Shown here piece by piece: positions 1-7,989 of a DNA stretch of 30,915 bases. A program made the position numbers and the translations under genes. The stretch is from Akkermansiaceae bacterium UBA2367. GTDB taxonomy: Bacteria; Verrucomicrobiota; Verrucomicrobiia; Verrucomicrobiales; DEV007. The stretch covers positions 1-30,915 of the forward strand of contig DDTJ01000002.1 in NCBI GenBank assembly GCA_002344525.1, in the 5' to 3' direction. Position 1 is the stretch's first letter; each line of letters opens with the position of its first letter. The notes below the pieces were generated by a model. The model worked only from the letters and a program-made list of their open reading frames with translations, was not told the origin of the DNA and ran no database searches.

Positions 1-189
1 GCCGCGATGGCCTACGCCGGACAGCTCGTCGAGAGCGGACGGGGCGACCGCGGCGATCTCGTCGCCACCGTGCGCCACTTCGCCAAGCTCGTGCGCGGGA
101 AAGTCGAAGGGCTCTTCCGCGAAGTCCGGCGGAATGCGGATACGGAGGGGTACCGGATCGCGAAGGGGATGTTGGAGGGGCGGGGGTGA
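1..189 (+). CDS. C-terminal end of an unidentified protein (5' end outside window)
   Basis: An open frame runs in from the window edge and stops with TGA at 187-189. About 62 codons are visible, including a possible internal ATG at 7. The segment is charged, with alternating Arg/Lys and Val/Leu, and looks like an amphipathic helical tail ending in RIAKGMLEGRG. I do not recognise the family. The antisense frame at 12-275 is also open but looks like a GC-rich shadow. Whether this is a real gene end cannot be settled without upstream sequence. Confidence 0.4.
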   Translation, partial: AAMAYAGQLVESGRGDRGDLVATVRHFAKLVRGKVEGLFREVRRNADTEGYRIAKGMLEGRG

Positions 190-374
190 GGAGAAGAGAT
201 TACAATGGGTTCCCGGTCTCCATTGCCTCTAACCCTTGTGAGTCCTGATGATTGTGGCGGGAACCGAAAGGCCAAAAATCATTGACAAATGGCGTTGTCT
301 CGGAGGATGCTCGCCCTGAGCGCTCCTTCTCGCAGAATGTTTAGGGAAAGGAGCACAAGGATGACTTTTTCGCC

Positions 375-1115
375 ATGACAGTGATGAAAACCCTGAAATC
401 CCCTTCTCCCCCCCTTGCCTTCCTCCTTTCCGGGTTGATGGGAGCCTTAATGGCTGTAGCAGCGCAAGCCGAAGGGCCGGAAAAGCAAATTTCTGATAGT
501 AGCCAAGCGAGCACAGCCGAAAAACCCAAGGAAGAAGTGAAAAAGGAAAAACCCGTTTTCACTTTCTACGGCGACCCCGTGACCGCTGTCCGCGCCATGC
601 ATGACCAAATTGCCAATGAAGGTCATGATCCGCAGCAGTATTTAATCGAAAGGGCAAATGAGTTGAGGACTAGGTTGCGGTTTCCTAAATCCGGTTTCAG
701 TCATGTCGAAAAAGCCGACCAATCCCTACACCTATATGCAATCAAACAATTTCCTGCACTACCCAGTGAATATATTACTCTTGCATTCCAAGAACTAAGG
801 CCAGAACTTGATTTACTTTCGAAAGACTTGAGTATCAGGATGAATGGAGCAAACTATTTGGGATTCAGTGACGCCGATTATGCCAATGATATATTGGCAA
901 GGTTAGGTTCAAATAAACTCAGTCGCATAGGAGTTGAAGGAAAAATCATAAGCCTTAAAACTGGTCAGGAAGAAACCGATATTGAGTATTTCACTAGGTG
1001 GACAGAATCTCGCATTTTTTATTATGCAGCTATAGAATCCTATGTAGTCCACAATGTAGAAAATCCAAATCCACATCTTGCGCCTAAAACAGACCCAGAC
1101 CAAAGCAAACCTTGA
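375..1115 (+). CDS. Secreted hypothetical protein with signal peptide
   Basis: This 246-residue protein has a clear Sec signal peptide: a Lys near the start, a hydrophobic run (about residues 14-30) and an AQA-type cleavage site near residue 32. A Lys/Glu/Ser-rich linker follows (about 33-58), then a globular part beginning VFTFYGDPVTAVRAMHDQIA. An in-frame ATG at 384 would start the signal peptide more typically (MKTLKSP) and give 243 residues; AAGGA-like purines lie about 12 bases before 375. The gene is visibly richer in A and T than its neighbours, which suggests recent acquisition. It stands alone, between the partial gene at the window start and decayed antitoxin DNA. No family or catalytic motif is recognised, so the function is unknown; export to the periplasm is inferred. 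Confidence 0.7.
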   Translation: MTVMKTLKSPSPPLAFLLSGLMGALMAVAAQAEGPEKQISDSSQASTAEKPKEEVKKEKPVFTFYGDPVTAVRAMHDQIANEGHDPQQYLIERANELRTRLRFPKSGFSHVEKADQSLHLYAIKQFPALPSEYITLAFQELRPELDLLSKDLSIRMNGANYLGFSDADYANDILARLGSNKLSRIGVEGKIISLKTGQEETDIEYFTRWTESRIFYYAAIESYVVHNVENPNPHLAPKTDPDQSKP

Positions 1116-1161
1116 TAAAGGAAGGGGAGAGTCGGATAACCAATTCCCCCCATTCCCCCCA

Positions 1162-1299
1162 CAGTATCCGGTCCGTCTCCCCGGGTTCGACATCGGGCAC
1201 GGCGGCGAGAAAGGCCTCGAAGTCCTCGCGTTTCGCCCCGGCGGCTTCGGCGCGGAGGTAGTCGAGGGTGAGCAGGGCCGAGATCTTCTCGCGAGGCAC
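1162..1299 (-). pseudogene. C-terminal remnant of an RHH/HicB-type antitoxin gene (copy 1)
   Basis: On the minus strand this encodes EKISALLTLDYLRAEAAG and then AKREDFEAFLAAVPDVEPGE. This resembles the C-terminal half of short bacterial antitoxins with an N-terminal DNA-binding segment, often annotated as HicB-family antitoxin, which typically end in a VPDVEP...DR signature. The N-terminal DNA-binding half is missing: upstream of about 1299 the minus strand no longer encodes antitoxin-like sequence and the plus strand takes up another fragment. The frame runs past the usual end (DRIL) into unrelated codons. The family assignment is from memory of the signature and is moderate. Confidence 0.5.
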
Positions 1300-1476
1300 C
1301 GCCGCACGAGCGTGAACAAGCTCATCGAGGAGATTGCCATCATCGGCATCGCCGAGTTCGACGCGGAGACCCGCTTCAGCACCCTCGCGGCCAAAGGATC
1401 GGTCCAAGAGGGCCTCGCCTTGCTCGACCGCGCCTTCGAGGAAGTGGGGCGGGAAGGTGAAGGGGCAGGGAAATGA
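1288..1476 (+). pseudogene. Remnant of a second RHH-like antitoxin gene, opposite orientation
   Basis: The plus strand reads LARHRRTSVNKLIEEIA and then AEFDAETRFSTLAAKGSVQE, with a stop at 1474-1476. SVNKLIEE-type helices followed by a short EFDAETRF segment look like the second half of a ribbon-helix-helix antitoxin. No plausible start or first strand lies upstream: the frame backs straight into the antisense of copy 1. I read it as a fragment joined head-to-head with copy 1 at about 1290. A short real gene with a non-ATG start cannot be fully excluded. Confidence 0.4.
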
Positions 1477-1586
1477 CAGACCCTCGGTTTCGGTCCCTGC
1501 TTCTTCAGTCCAAAGCCTCCCTGTTGTAAAAATGTTCGAAGCTTTTTTCAGTTGGCCTATGGGCCGTTCTGCGTAACGCTGGGAAA

Positions 1587-2396
1587 ATGATCCCGCCGCT
1601 TTATAAATTTCGATCGATCAACGAGAATGATTTCGAGAATTGCTTCACGCTCGATTCACTTCGTGAGAGCTACGTCTATTTCTCAAACATAACGACCCTC
1701 AACGATCCCTTCGAGATGGGGGCGTACCTCGATCAGGTTTCCAATCTTGAGATGGCCCGAATCGAGTTCATGGAGACTGATTGGTCAGGCTCGCCTCTCG
1801 GAGATTTTCTTGCAACGATAACCGAAGAGGACCGAGAGAAGTTTCTCTCGGAACGATGGGGGTGCGATGAGTGGCGAAATCAATTCCTTAATGGGTGGAA
1901 GCACGTGGACGGATTCTCCGATGATCTGAAACGCCTCATTTCAATCTATTGTATGAGCGCTACCCGCACTGACGGGCTTTTATGGTCACACTATGCGTCG
2001 GGCCATCGAGGAATCGCGATAGAGCTGAATGCAAACGCCGATGAGTTTTTGCGGAATTCCTTCGAAGTGAGATACGAAGAGGAATTTCCAGTCATCGACA
2101 TGCTTCAGGACGATGCCAAAACGAAGCTTCAGAAAGGTTTGCTCACCAAGTCAAAGGATTGGCGATACGAAAAAGAATACCGATCAATATATCCAATCGA
2201 GCACGCTCAGGTGCGCCACGAAGTAGATCCGTCCACCTTCGTTTCGATCACTTTCGGGGCAAAAATCACAGGCGAAGCACGGGCGAAAGTCATTGAAGCC
2301 ACACGCCCACGGCTTGCGCACATTCGCTTTGAGCAAGCCAGACTCGGAAGGAAAACGTTTTCGGTCGAGTTTGAGGAGTATTGTGCCGATAGCTGA
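1587..2396 (+). CDS. DUF2971 family protein
   Basis: This 269-residue protein matches the DUF2971 pattern. It opens with LYKFRSI, has YVYFSNITTLNDPFEMG (about residues 31-47), and carries the conserved LWSHYASGHRGIAIEL block (about 131-146). A C-terminal part contains WRYEKEYRSIY, also typical of the family. The biochemical role of DUF2971 is not established; members often occur in accessory or defence-associated islands. The start is the ATG at 1587, preceded closely by GGGA, a weak ribosome binding site. Base composition is lower in GC than the flanking chromosome. The gene is bracketed by antitoxin fragments, and its stop (2394-2396) lies about 12 bp from where antitoxin copy 2 loses its normal ending. 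It looks like a gene that entered a toxin-antitoxin-rich patch. Confidence 0.8.
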   Translation: MIPPLYKFRSINENDFENCFTLDSLRESYVYFSNITTLNDPFEMGAYLDQVSNLEMARIEFMETDWSGSPLGDFLATITEEDREKFLSERWGCDEWRNQFLNGWKHVDGFSDDLKRLISIYCMSATRTDGLLWSHYASGHRGIAIELNANADEFLRNSFEVRYEEEFPVIDMLQDDAKTKLQKGLLTKSKDWRYEKEYRSIYPIEHAQVRHEVDPSTFVSITFGAKITGEARAKVIEATRPRLAHIRFEQARLGRKTFSVEFEEYCADS

Positions 2397-2560
2397 TCAT
2401 AAGAGATGAGGCAGGCGCGACATCGGGAACAGCGGCGAGAAAAGCCTCGAAGTCCTCGCGTTTCGCCCTAGCGGTCGCGGTCGCGAGGAAGGGGTTGACC
2501 GAGCAGCCTTCGCGTTTGGCGAGTTGCTTGATGGTCCGGTGGATGGAGGGGAGCGGGAAC
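2397..2560 (-). pseudogene. Decayed RHH/HicB-type antitoxin gene (copy 2)
   Basis: Read on the minus strand, one frame gives SIHRTIKQLAKREGCSVN, PFLATATARAKREDFEAFLA and AVPDVAPA before running into unrelated codons and a stop at the DUF2971 border. This contains both the N-terminal helices (LAKREG.SVN) and the C-terminal block shared with copy 1 (AKREDFEAFLAAVPDV). The EKISALLTLDYL segment seen in copy 1 is missing, so an internal deletion is inferred. The final DRL/DRM ending is replaced next to the DUF2971 gene. No start codon is obvious. The DNA of the shared block is nearly identical to 1187-1236. Confidence 0.55.
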
Positions 2561-2589
2561 GGGGTCGGGGAACCAATTCCAAATCCCCC

Positions 2590-2629
2590 TCACGGCATCC
2601 TCTCCGTCTCCTCGGGTCCGACATCGGGG
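2590..2629 (-). pseudogene. Short C-terminal scrap of a third antitoxin copy
   Basis: The minus strand encodes PDVGPEETERMP followed by a stop (TCA on the plus strand at 2590-2592). This matches the end of copy 1 (PDVEPGETDRIL), and the 3' flank (CCAATTCC at about 2572) also resembles the flank of copy 1 at about 1139. The rest of the gene is not recognisable upstream. It supports a history of tandem antitoxin copies in this patch. Confidence 0.4.
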
Positions 2630-2828
2630 CGGATGCGGGTTGCCGGATCGCGGAGGAACGAAGTGACGCCCCTCCCAATCGAGATGGAAAACATTGAAAT
2701 TCCAGCCATCTGAAATAAATTCCCCAATCCTCATCCCAAGGAACCAATCTTTCCGGGTTCTTCACTTCTCATCGGGCTGTCTTTGTCGTATAAGCTTTGC
2801 GTGTTCCCCACAGCCCCTGATTCCCTCT

Positions 2829-3720
2829 TTGAGCGATGAATTCCAATTCCAGATCGACTTCCGCACCGGAAAGCCAACGGCCATCCTCGGCCCCGAAGTC
2901 ACTCCCGGAATTCGAGCCGCTTGCCATGCCCTTAACCGGGAGCGAAAGAGCGGAATCGAGGCGGCGATTGGAGGAGCTCCACCCCGCAGAACGGTTCCAA
3001 ATGATGTTTGGATTGACCGATTTGCCGGGAGCTTCGCCGAACGCGAGGTCCCTCTGATCGACCTCGAAGTCCTCGGTTTCCGGCACGAGGACGGATTCCT
3101 GACCAGCTCGATTCTCGAACCCCTCCTTCCGGGAGCGGAGGCGAGTCCGTTCCTCGATCCGGAGGCGGATGTCGTCTACAAGCTCTTCGATCTCCGGCCC
3201 GGCGGCGCGATGGGCAAGAAGCTGCTCTGTTCGCCCCGGTCCTCCGGGCTGGAGGTCGAAAGCGTCGATGCCCGCTGGAGCGACATGCTCGACAAGTTCA
3301 TCGTCCTGAACCGCGGCGGGGGACACCCGACCGAGCTGGCGGGCATCTCCTCCGATGGCTGTTACCTTGATCGCGAAACAGCCCCGCGCCTATCCCGCCG
3401 GGGATTTCCGGAGCGATCTCGCCCACGCCGAGCGGGCGATGCGCGGGATCGTCCCGGTCGGCGGCGGACTGCGCCAGCACCTGTTCGTGACCCTTGTGGA
3501 CGGCGTCGCATGGCTCGTCGGCGATCTCCATGTGCGAAACATCATGCGGAACGGAAACGGGGAGCCGACCATCATCGACGCGCTCGTCGGAGAGGTGACA
3601 TCTGCAGCCCGGAGGGGGCTACCGTGGCTGAACGCAGCGTGCGAGGAGGCACGGAAATTTCGCGAAACCGGCGAAAGACCTCCGCGTTGGTTCGAAGGGG
3701 TGGCGGATGAGGAGCTTTGA
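2829..3720 (+). pseudogene. Kinase-like gene split by a frameshift (putative polyvalent-kinase type)
   Basis: Two frames join to one protein. The first, from a possible TTG start at 2829, runs through FQFQIDFRTGKPTAILGPEV, then DLEVLGFRHEDGFL and DVVYKLFDLRPG. It loses sense after ELAGISSDG near 3356. Sense resumes one frame over with VTLIAKQPRAYPAGDF and continues to the stop at 3718-3720. The second part contains VGDLHVRNIMRNGNGEPTII followed by DAL, a layout like the catalytic loop (D.H..N) and metal-binding Asp of kinase-fold proteins; the overall pattern recalls the putative polyvalent protein kinase domain of phage and mobile-element proteins. A single-base insertion in GGCTGTTACC (about 3357-3362) would explain the break. 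A sequencing error is possible. The start and family are uncertain. Confidence 0.5.
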
Positions 3721-3785
3721 GAGAGGCCCGGATTGCGAAGGGGATGACGAACCCGACGACCGCACCCCGCTCCATTCGAGCCAGA

Positions 3786-4769
3786 TCAAATCTCGTAGGA
3801 CGAAAGCACCACCTGCTGCCCCTCCTTCGGCGAGATCACGCGTTCCCCCATGCCCAGCGCCTCGGCTGCGCCGAGGAGGCGGCGGAGCGGCTCGTCGCGG
3901 TGCTCGTTGCCCAAGGGGAAGGTGGCGTGGTGCATCGGCAGCATGCGGTGCGCCTTGAGATCGAAGAAGGCCCGGAGCGCCTCCTCGGGATTCATGTGGA
4001 CCTCCCGGCCGCTCGGGCAGTCGTAGGCCCCGATGGGCAGCAGGGCGGTGTGGATGTCGTGGCGTTCGCCGATCTCGGCGAAGCCGTCGAAATAGGCCGA
4101 GTCGCCCGAATGGTAGACGGTGTGGCCCGGCAGCTTCAGCACGAATCCGCCGAAGCCCTTGTGGTTGTCGTGGAGGTAGCGGGCCCCCCAGTGGTGCGCC
4201 GGGGTGAAATGGATCTCGGCGTCGCGGAAGCGGGTGGAATCCCAGTCCGACATCTCCACGACCTCGCGCAGGTCCAGCTTGCGCAGCACCCCGGCGACCC
4301 CGCGCGGCACGAAGACGGTCTGGTTCCCGTTCGCGATGCGCTTCAGGGTCATGCGGCAGAGGTGGTCGAAATGGGCGTGGGTGATGAGGACGAGATCGAT
4401 GGGCGGAAGGTGCTCGATGTCGATGCCCGGGTCGCGGTGGCGCTTCACCGGCCCCATCCACTTCGCCCAGACCGGGTCGATGAGGGCGTTGAACCGGGGT
4501 GTGCGCACGAGGAAGCTGGCGTGCCCGATCCAGACCACCTCGATCTGGTGCGGCGTGAGGTCCGGGAAGACCGGGGGATGCTCGTTCCCGGTGGCCTCCC
4601 GGCGACGCATCATCGCGGGGAGGAGGCTTCCGCTGAGGTAGCGGTAGTTGCGCATCGCCCAGCCTTTCTGAGGGAGGATGCCGACGCGGCGGCCGTCGGT
4701 CAGGAAGCGGGGTTTCGGGCGCTTGGCCGGGGAATGCGGGGCCGACGGTTCGGAATCGAGTTCTGCCAT
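3786..4769 (-). CDS. MBL-fold metal-dependent hydrolase (UlaG/RomA-like)
   Basis: The 327-residue protein has the metallo-beta-lactamase fold signature THAHFDHL (HxHxDH, residues 131-136). It also has the downstream metal ligands expected for the family: PAHHWGARY, YHSGDSAYFDG and MPMHHATFPLG. The spacing and the APHHW-like and SGD blocks match the outer-membrane-protein RomA / NAPE-hydrolysing phospholipase D-like branch and UlaG-like hydrolases rather than beta-lactamases. The substrate cannot be told; a phosphodiester or lactone is plausible. I chose the ATG at 4769 (MAELDSEP); an upstream ATG at 4892 would add 41 residues of low similarity and run into the divergent kinase promoter. No Shine-Dalgarno motif is visible for either. 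No signal peptide is seen, so it is probably cytoplasmic. Confidence 0.8.
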   Translation of the reverse strand: MAELDSEPSAPHSPAKRPKPRFLTDGRRVGILPQKGWAMRNYRYLSGSLLPAMMRRREATGNEHPPVFPDLTPHQIEVVWIGHASFLVRTPRFNALIDPVWAKWMGPVKRHRDPGIDIEHLPPIDLVLITHAHFDHLCRMTLKRIANGNQTVFVPRGVAGVLRKLDLREVVEMSDWDSTRFRDAEIHFTPAHHWGARYLHDNHKGFGGFVLKLPGHTVYHSGDSAYFDGFAEIGERHDIHTALLPIGAYDCPSGREVHMNPEEALRAFFDLKAHRMLPMHHATFPLGNEHRDEPLRRLLGAAEALGMGERVISPKEGQQVVLSSYEI

Positions 4770-4915
4770 GATCGGATTTCGCGACGGGATGGACACCAAT
4801 TTAAACAGGGAGCGCGTCGAGGGCAATCGGAGAGTGAGGAGGCCCACCTCCCCGATTCGCGCGGAAAAGCGCTTTTCCCCGTCCCGATCCATGGTTTGGT
4901 GGGGGCTTGCCTCAT

Positions 4916-5899
4916 ATGGACTTGGAAGAAATCGAACGACACACGCGGGACGCCCTGCCCGGCTGGAGCGGGGCGGATCTGGACCTCGCCGTCATCGAAA
5001 AGGGCGGGTCGGGACGGCTCTTCGTGCGGGTCGTCGATCCGGGCGCGGGACGCAGCCTCATCGCGATGCATTACGGTCTCGACCGGGCCGACAACGCCCG
5101 CTTCGCGGCGGTCACCGATTTCCTCAATCGGCACGGCATCGCCGCCCCGGCCATCCTCGCCCGGCGCGAGGATCTGCGGCTGCTCTGGGTCGAGGATCTC
5201 GGCGAAACCGATCTCGGTCACCTCGCCGACGCGGACTGGGCCAGTTCGCGCCGCCCCGCCTACGAGTCGGCCCTGCGGACTGTCTTCCCGCTCCACCGCT
5301 TCGCCGAGGCCGCCGCTCCCGCCGACCTGCCCGAGCTGGAGCGCCCCTTCGACGCCTCGCTCTATGAATGGGAGCAGAGCTATTTCCTGACCCACTACGT
5401 CGAGCGCTTCCACTCCCCCGACGCGGCGGCGCGCCTGCGCGAGCATCCCTCCTTCGCCGCCCTCGCCGACGAGCTGGGCTCCCTGCCCCGCGCCCTCGTC
5501 CACCGCGATTTCCAGAGCACCAACGTGATGCTGCGCGACGGCGGCGCTTGGCTCATCGACTACCAAGGCTTGCGCTGGGGGCTGCCCGAATACGACCTCG
5601 CTTCGATGGTCTACGATCCCTACAGCGAATTCGCCCCGCAGGAGACCGCCGAGCTCGTCGACTTCTATTTCGCCTTGAAGACCGAAGCCGGCGACACCGA
5701 GTCGCGTGCCGCCTACGAACGCCGTCTCGTCCAGTGCGCGACGCAGCGGCTCATGCAGGCTCTGGGGGCCTACGGCTTCCTCGGCGAGGTGAAGGGCAAG
5801 CGCGAATTCCTCGCCCACATCCCGACCGCGAAACGGAGGCTGCGGGAGCTTTCGGGGAAAGACGGCGGGCTTGCCGTGCTCGTGGAGATGCTGGGGTAG
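4916..5899 (+). CDS. Aminoglycoside-phosphotransferase-fold kinase (AmgK-like)
   Basis: This 327-residue protein has the APH/choline-kinase catalytic loop LVHRDFQSTNVMLRDGG (HRD at 196-198, Asn at about 203) and the metal-binding IDYQG (Asp at about 215). YDLASMVYDPY follows, as in bacterial sugar kinases of the AmgK type. AmgK enzymes phosphorylate N-acetylmuramate or N-acetylglucosamine at the anomeric position for cell-wall recycling; the family match is loose, so the substrate is inferred only. AmgK is often beside the nucleotidyltransferase murU; no such gene is seen here. The start is the ATG at 4916; a TTG at 4907 is in frame. It is divergent from the MBL-fold gene, with about 146 bp between the chosen starts. 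Confidence 0.72.
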   Translation: MDLEEIERHTRDALPGWSGADLDLAVIEKGGSGRLFVRVVDPGAGRSLIAMHYGLDRADNARFAAVTDFLNRHGIAAPAILARREDLRLLWVEDLGETDLGHLADADWASSRRPAYESALRTVFPLHRFAEAAAPADLPELERPFDASLYEWEQSYFLTHYVERFHSPDAAARLREHPSFAALADELGSLPRALVHRDFQSTNVMLRDGGAWLIDYQGLRWGLPEYDLASMVYDPYSEFAPQETAELVDFYFALKTEAGDTESRAAYERRLVQCATQRLMQALGAYGFLGEVKGKREFLAHIPTAKRRLRELSGKDGGLAVLVEMLG

Positions 5900-5956
5900 T
5901 CCCGGTGAACGGACCGCGAACTGCCGACGGTCCGCCATTGGGGAGGACGGGCATCC
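5900..5956. terminator. Weak candidate bidirectional terminator
   Basis: Between the convergent kinase and MFS genes lies GGACCG ... CGGTCC with an 11-base loop (about 5912-5934). There is no T tract on either side, so it is at best a weak hairpin. Confidence 0.2.
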
Positions 5957-7240
5957 TCACAGCCCCTTCCGATGCGTCTCCTCCGCGAGCCACACCGAGA
6001 CGAGGGTGATCACCGCCATCCCGATGAGGTACCATGCCACCGGGGCCGGATCGCCGCCGCTTCGCGTCAGGAGGGCGGTGGCGATGAGCGGCGCGAGCCC
6101 TCCCGCGAGCGGCGAGGCGAGTTGGTAGCCGAGCGAAGCGCCGCTGTAGCGGACGCGCGTGCCGAAGAGTTCGGAGAAGAAGGCCGCTTGCGGCCCATAC
6201 ATCGCCGAGTGCCCGATCAGCCCGAGCACCACCGCGAGGACGACGAGGAGCGGCAGCTTCGTGCCGAGGAGCCAGAAGAAAGGGAAGGCGAAGAGCAGCA
6301 GGAAGACCGCGCCGCCGAGATAGACCGGACGCCTTCCCCAGCGGTCCGAGAGCGCCCCGAAGGCCGGGATGGCGACGAGTTGCGCCGCCGAGCCGAGCAT
6401 TACCGCGTTGAGCAGCCCCGGTTTTCCCATACCGAGCTGCTGCGAGCCGTAGCTGAGGACGAGCACGGTGAAGATATAGAAAAAGGCGTTCTCCGCGAAG
6501 CGCGCGCCCATCGCGAGGAGGACGTTGCGGGGATGCTCGCGGATCACCGCGAGGATGGGCACTTTCGGCCCGGGGTCCTCCGCTTTCGCCTTTTCGAAGA
6601 CGGGGCTTTCCATGATCTTCAGCCGGATGAACATGCCCACGGCGAGGAGCAGCGCCCCGAGCAGGAAAGGCACGCGCCAACCCCACGCGAGGAAGGCCGT
6701 CTCGTCCATGCGCGAGGCGAGCATGAAGACCCCGTTCGCGAGCAGCATCCCGACCGGGACACCCGCCTGCACCCAGCTCGCGTGGTAGCCGCGTCGCCCC
6801 GAGCCGCTGTGCTCGACGGCCATGAGGACAGCCCCGCCCCATTCCCCGCCCACGCCGATGCCTTGGACGAAACGCAGCAGCACGAGCAATGCCGGAGCCC
6901 ACAGGCCGATGCGCTCGTAGGTCGGGAGCAGGCCGATGAGGACCGTGGCCACGCCCATCATCATCAGCGTCGTCACCAGCATGGACTTGCGCCCGATCTT
7001 GTCGCCATAGTGGCCGAAGATGATCCCGCCGAGCGGTCGCGCGAAGAAGCCCACCGCATAGGTCGCGAAGGCGGCCATCGTGCCTGCGGCCGGGTCGAGG
7101 TTCGTGAAGAAGAGCTGGTTGAAGACCAAGGCCGCGGCCGTGCCGTAGAGGAAGAAGTCATACCACTCGATCGTCGTGCCGACGAAACTGGCGACGACGA
7201 CGCGGCGGGTGCTGGCGGGGGAGGGGGCGTGTTCGGACAT
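5957..7240 (-). CDS. MFS transporter, metabolite:H+ symporter (MHS) type
   Basis: The 427-residue protein has twelve predicted membrane segments. It carries the MHS-family opening TTIEWYDFFLYGTAAALVF, the loop 2-3 MFS motif FGHYGDKIGRKSML (about residues 79-92), and RFVQGIGVGGEWGGAVLM, all typical of the family that includes ProP, ShiA, KgtP and citrate/H+ symporters. It sits in the inner membrane and most likely imports a small organic acid or osmolyte with protons; the substrate is not readable from sequence. The ATG at 7240 (MSEHAPS) is preferred over one at 7258. No Shine-Dalgarno motif is seen. It converges on the APH-type kinase gene and is transcribed away from the 107-residue gene at 7473. 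Confidence 0.9.
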   Translation of the reverse strand: MSEHAPSPASTRRVVVASFVGTTIEWYDFFLYGTAAALVFNQLFFTNLDPAAGTMAAFATYAVGFFARPLGGIIFGHYGDKIGRKSMLVTTLMMMGVATVLIGLLPTYERIGLWAPALLVLLRFVQGIGVGGEWGGAVLMAVEHSGSGRRGYHASWVQAGVPVGMLLANGVFMLASRMDETAFLAWGWRVPFLLGALLLAVGMFIRLKIMESPVFEKAKAEDPGPKVPILAVIREHPRNVLLAMGARFAENAFFYIFTVLVLSYGSQQLGMGKPGLLNAVMLGSAAQLVAIPAFGALSDRWGRRPVYLGGAVFLLLFAFPFFWLLGTKLPLLVVLAVVLGLIGHSAMYGPQAAFFSELFGTRVRYSGASLGYQLASPLAGGLAPLIATALLTRSGGDPAPVAWYLIGMAVITLVSVWLAEETHRKGL

Positions 7241-7472
7241 GCGGGGGTGACGGAGCATGCCAGAATGGCGGGGGAGTGGTCAAGGGCGGAAGCGCCGGGA
7301 ATCCGCTTTTCGGACTTCAGCCCCTTTTGCGTCGGAGATTTGTGCGACAGGGGATAAAAAGAAGGCGAAGCCGGAAACAGGACAGGTTGACCCGCTTCGG
7401 ACGACATGGGAAGTTTCTTCCCTTGGAGAGGCTTGCTTCGAAGGTCTTCGCCCTTCGGAAAAACCCGGAAGC

Positions 7473-7796
7473 ATGAGTGCCACCGACCACCATTTCCTTC
7501 GCGAGGACCGTGCGCAACGCTGGCGGCGCACGGCGGCCCATCTCCGGGAGCATCCCGCCGACTTGGAAATCGCCTTGGAGAACATCGACCGCTGGCTCGC
7601 TTGGGGCCGCACCCATCCCGCCCCTATTCTGGAGTGGCGGCGGCGCATCCATGCCGCCCGGACCTCCGCCGCCGCCTTCCAAAGCCTGATGGACTTTCTC
7701 GCCGCCGACAACCACGACAGCGAAACTTTGAAAAGCTGTTCGCCCTTCGTCGGCTTGCCGATGGACCCGTGCGAAGAAGGGGCCGCCGCGCCATGA
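7473..7796 (+). CDS. Small hypothetical protein, 107 aa
   Basis: The frame from the ATG at 7473 encodes a soluble, helical protein. Its middle (LEIALENIDRWLAWGRTHPA, then PILEWRRRIHAA) and end (ADNHDSETLKSCSPFVGLP) have the look of a conserved small bacterial family I cannot name. GGAAG lies just upstream but very close to the start. The gene lies between two identical 16-base segments (7316-7331 and 7808-7823) and ahead of the Bat-like operon. A REP-like repeat (7831-7905) separates it from the BatA gene, so co-transcription with that operon is uncertain. Confidence 0.6.
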   Translation: MSATDHHFLREDRAQRWRRTAAHLREHPADLEIALENIDRWLAWGRTHPAPILEWRRRIHAARTSAAAFQSLMDFLAADNHDSETLKSCSPFVGLPMDPCEEGAAAP

Positions 7797-7830
7797 CGCT
7801 CGCTGCTTTCAGCCCCTTTTGCGGTGCTTC

Positions 7831-7905
7831 GTAGCGAAATTCGTGAGAATTTCGACGGGCGTCTTTCGGGCGTTGGCAGGGAGAAGTTCTCACGAACTTC
7901 TCTAC
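7831..7905. repeat. Paired-hairpin REP-like element, family A, copy 1
   Basis: The element runs from GTAGCGAAATTCGTGAGAAT to ACGAACTTCTCTAC. Each end is itself a hairpin (GAAATTCGTGAGAATTTC and GAAGTTCTCACGAACTTC), the two ends are inverted relative to each other, and the outer foot is GTAG/CTAC. It lies in the gap before the BatA gene. Two closer copies of each other are at 14896-14969 and 14989-15062. Confidence 0.8.
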
Positions 7906-7989
7906 CGTTATCGGCGACGCGCTTCATGCGCACTCCCCGCGAAAACGTCCTCGCCTCGTCGGGCAAATCGTGGCAGGGTCTGCGGTGCT

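Larger units (their letters stand above)
1116..1586. other. 471-bp gap holding antitoxin remnants
   Basis: No intact gene is seen between the secreted protein and the DUF2971 gene. The stretch holds two antitoxin fragments on opposite strands (listed separately), then about 110 bp of AT-richer DNA before 1587 that could carry the DUF2971 promoter. No convincing -35/-10 pair or terminator was found. Confidence 0.6.

Noticed and set aside
282..310. TTGACA at 282-287 as a promoter of the secreted-protein gene
   Set aside because: The -35 box is perfect, but nothing like a -10 box is found at 16-18 bases; the match is probably chance.
1078..1290. Start of a 132-residue plus-strand protein at 1078
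   Set aside because: Its first 70 codons are the end of the secreted-protein gene in another frame and the antisense of antitoxin copy 1; only the later part looks like protein.
3717..5390. Long plus-strand frame of 557 codons
   Set aside because: It runs antisense through the MBL-fold gene and out of frame through the kinase gene, both of which have clear motifs.
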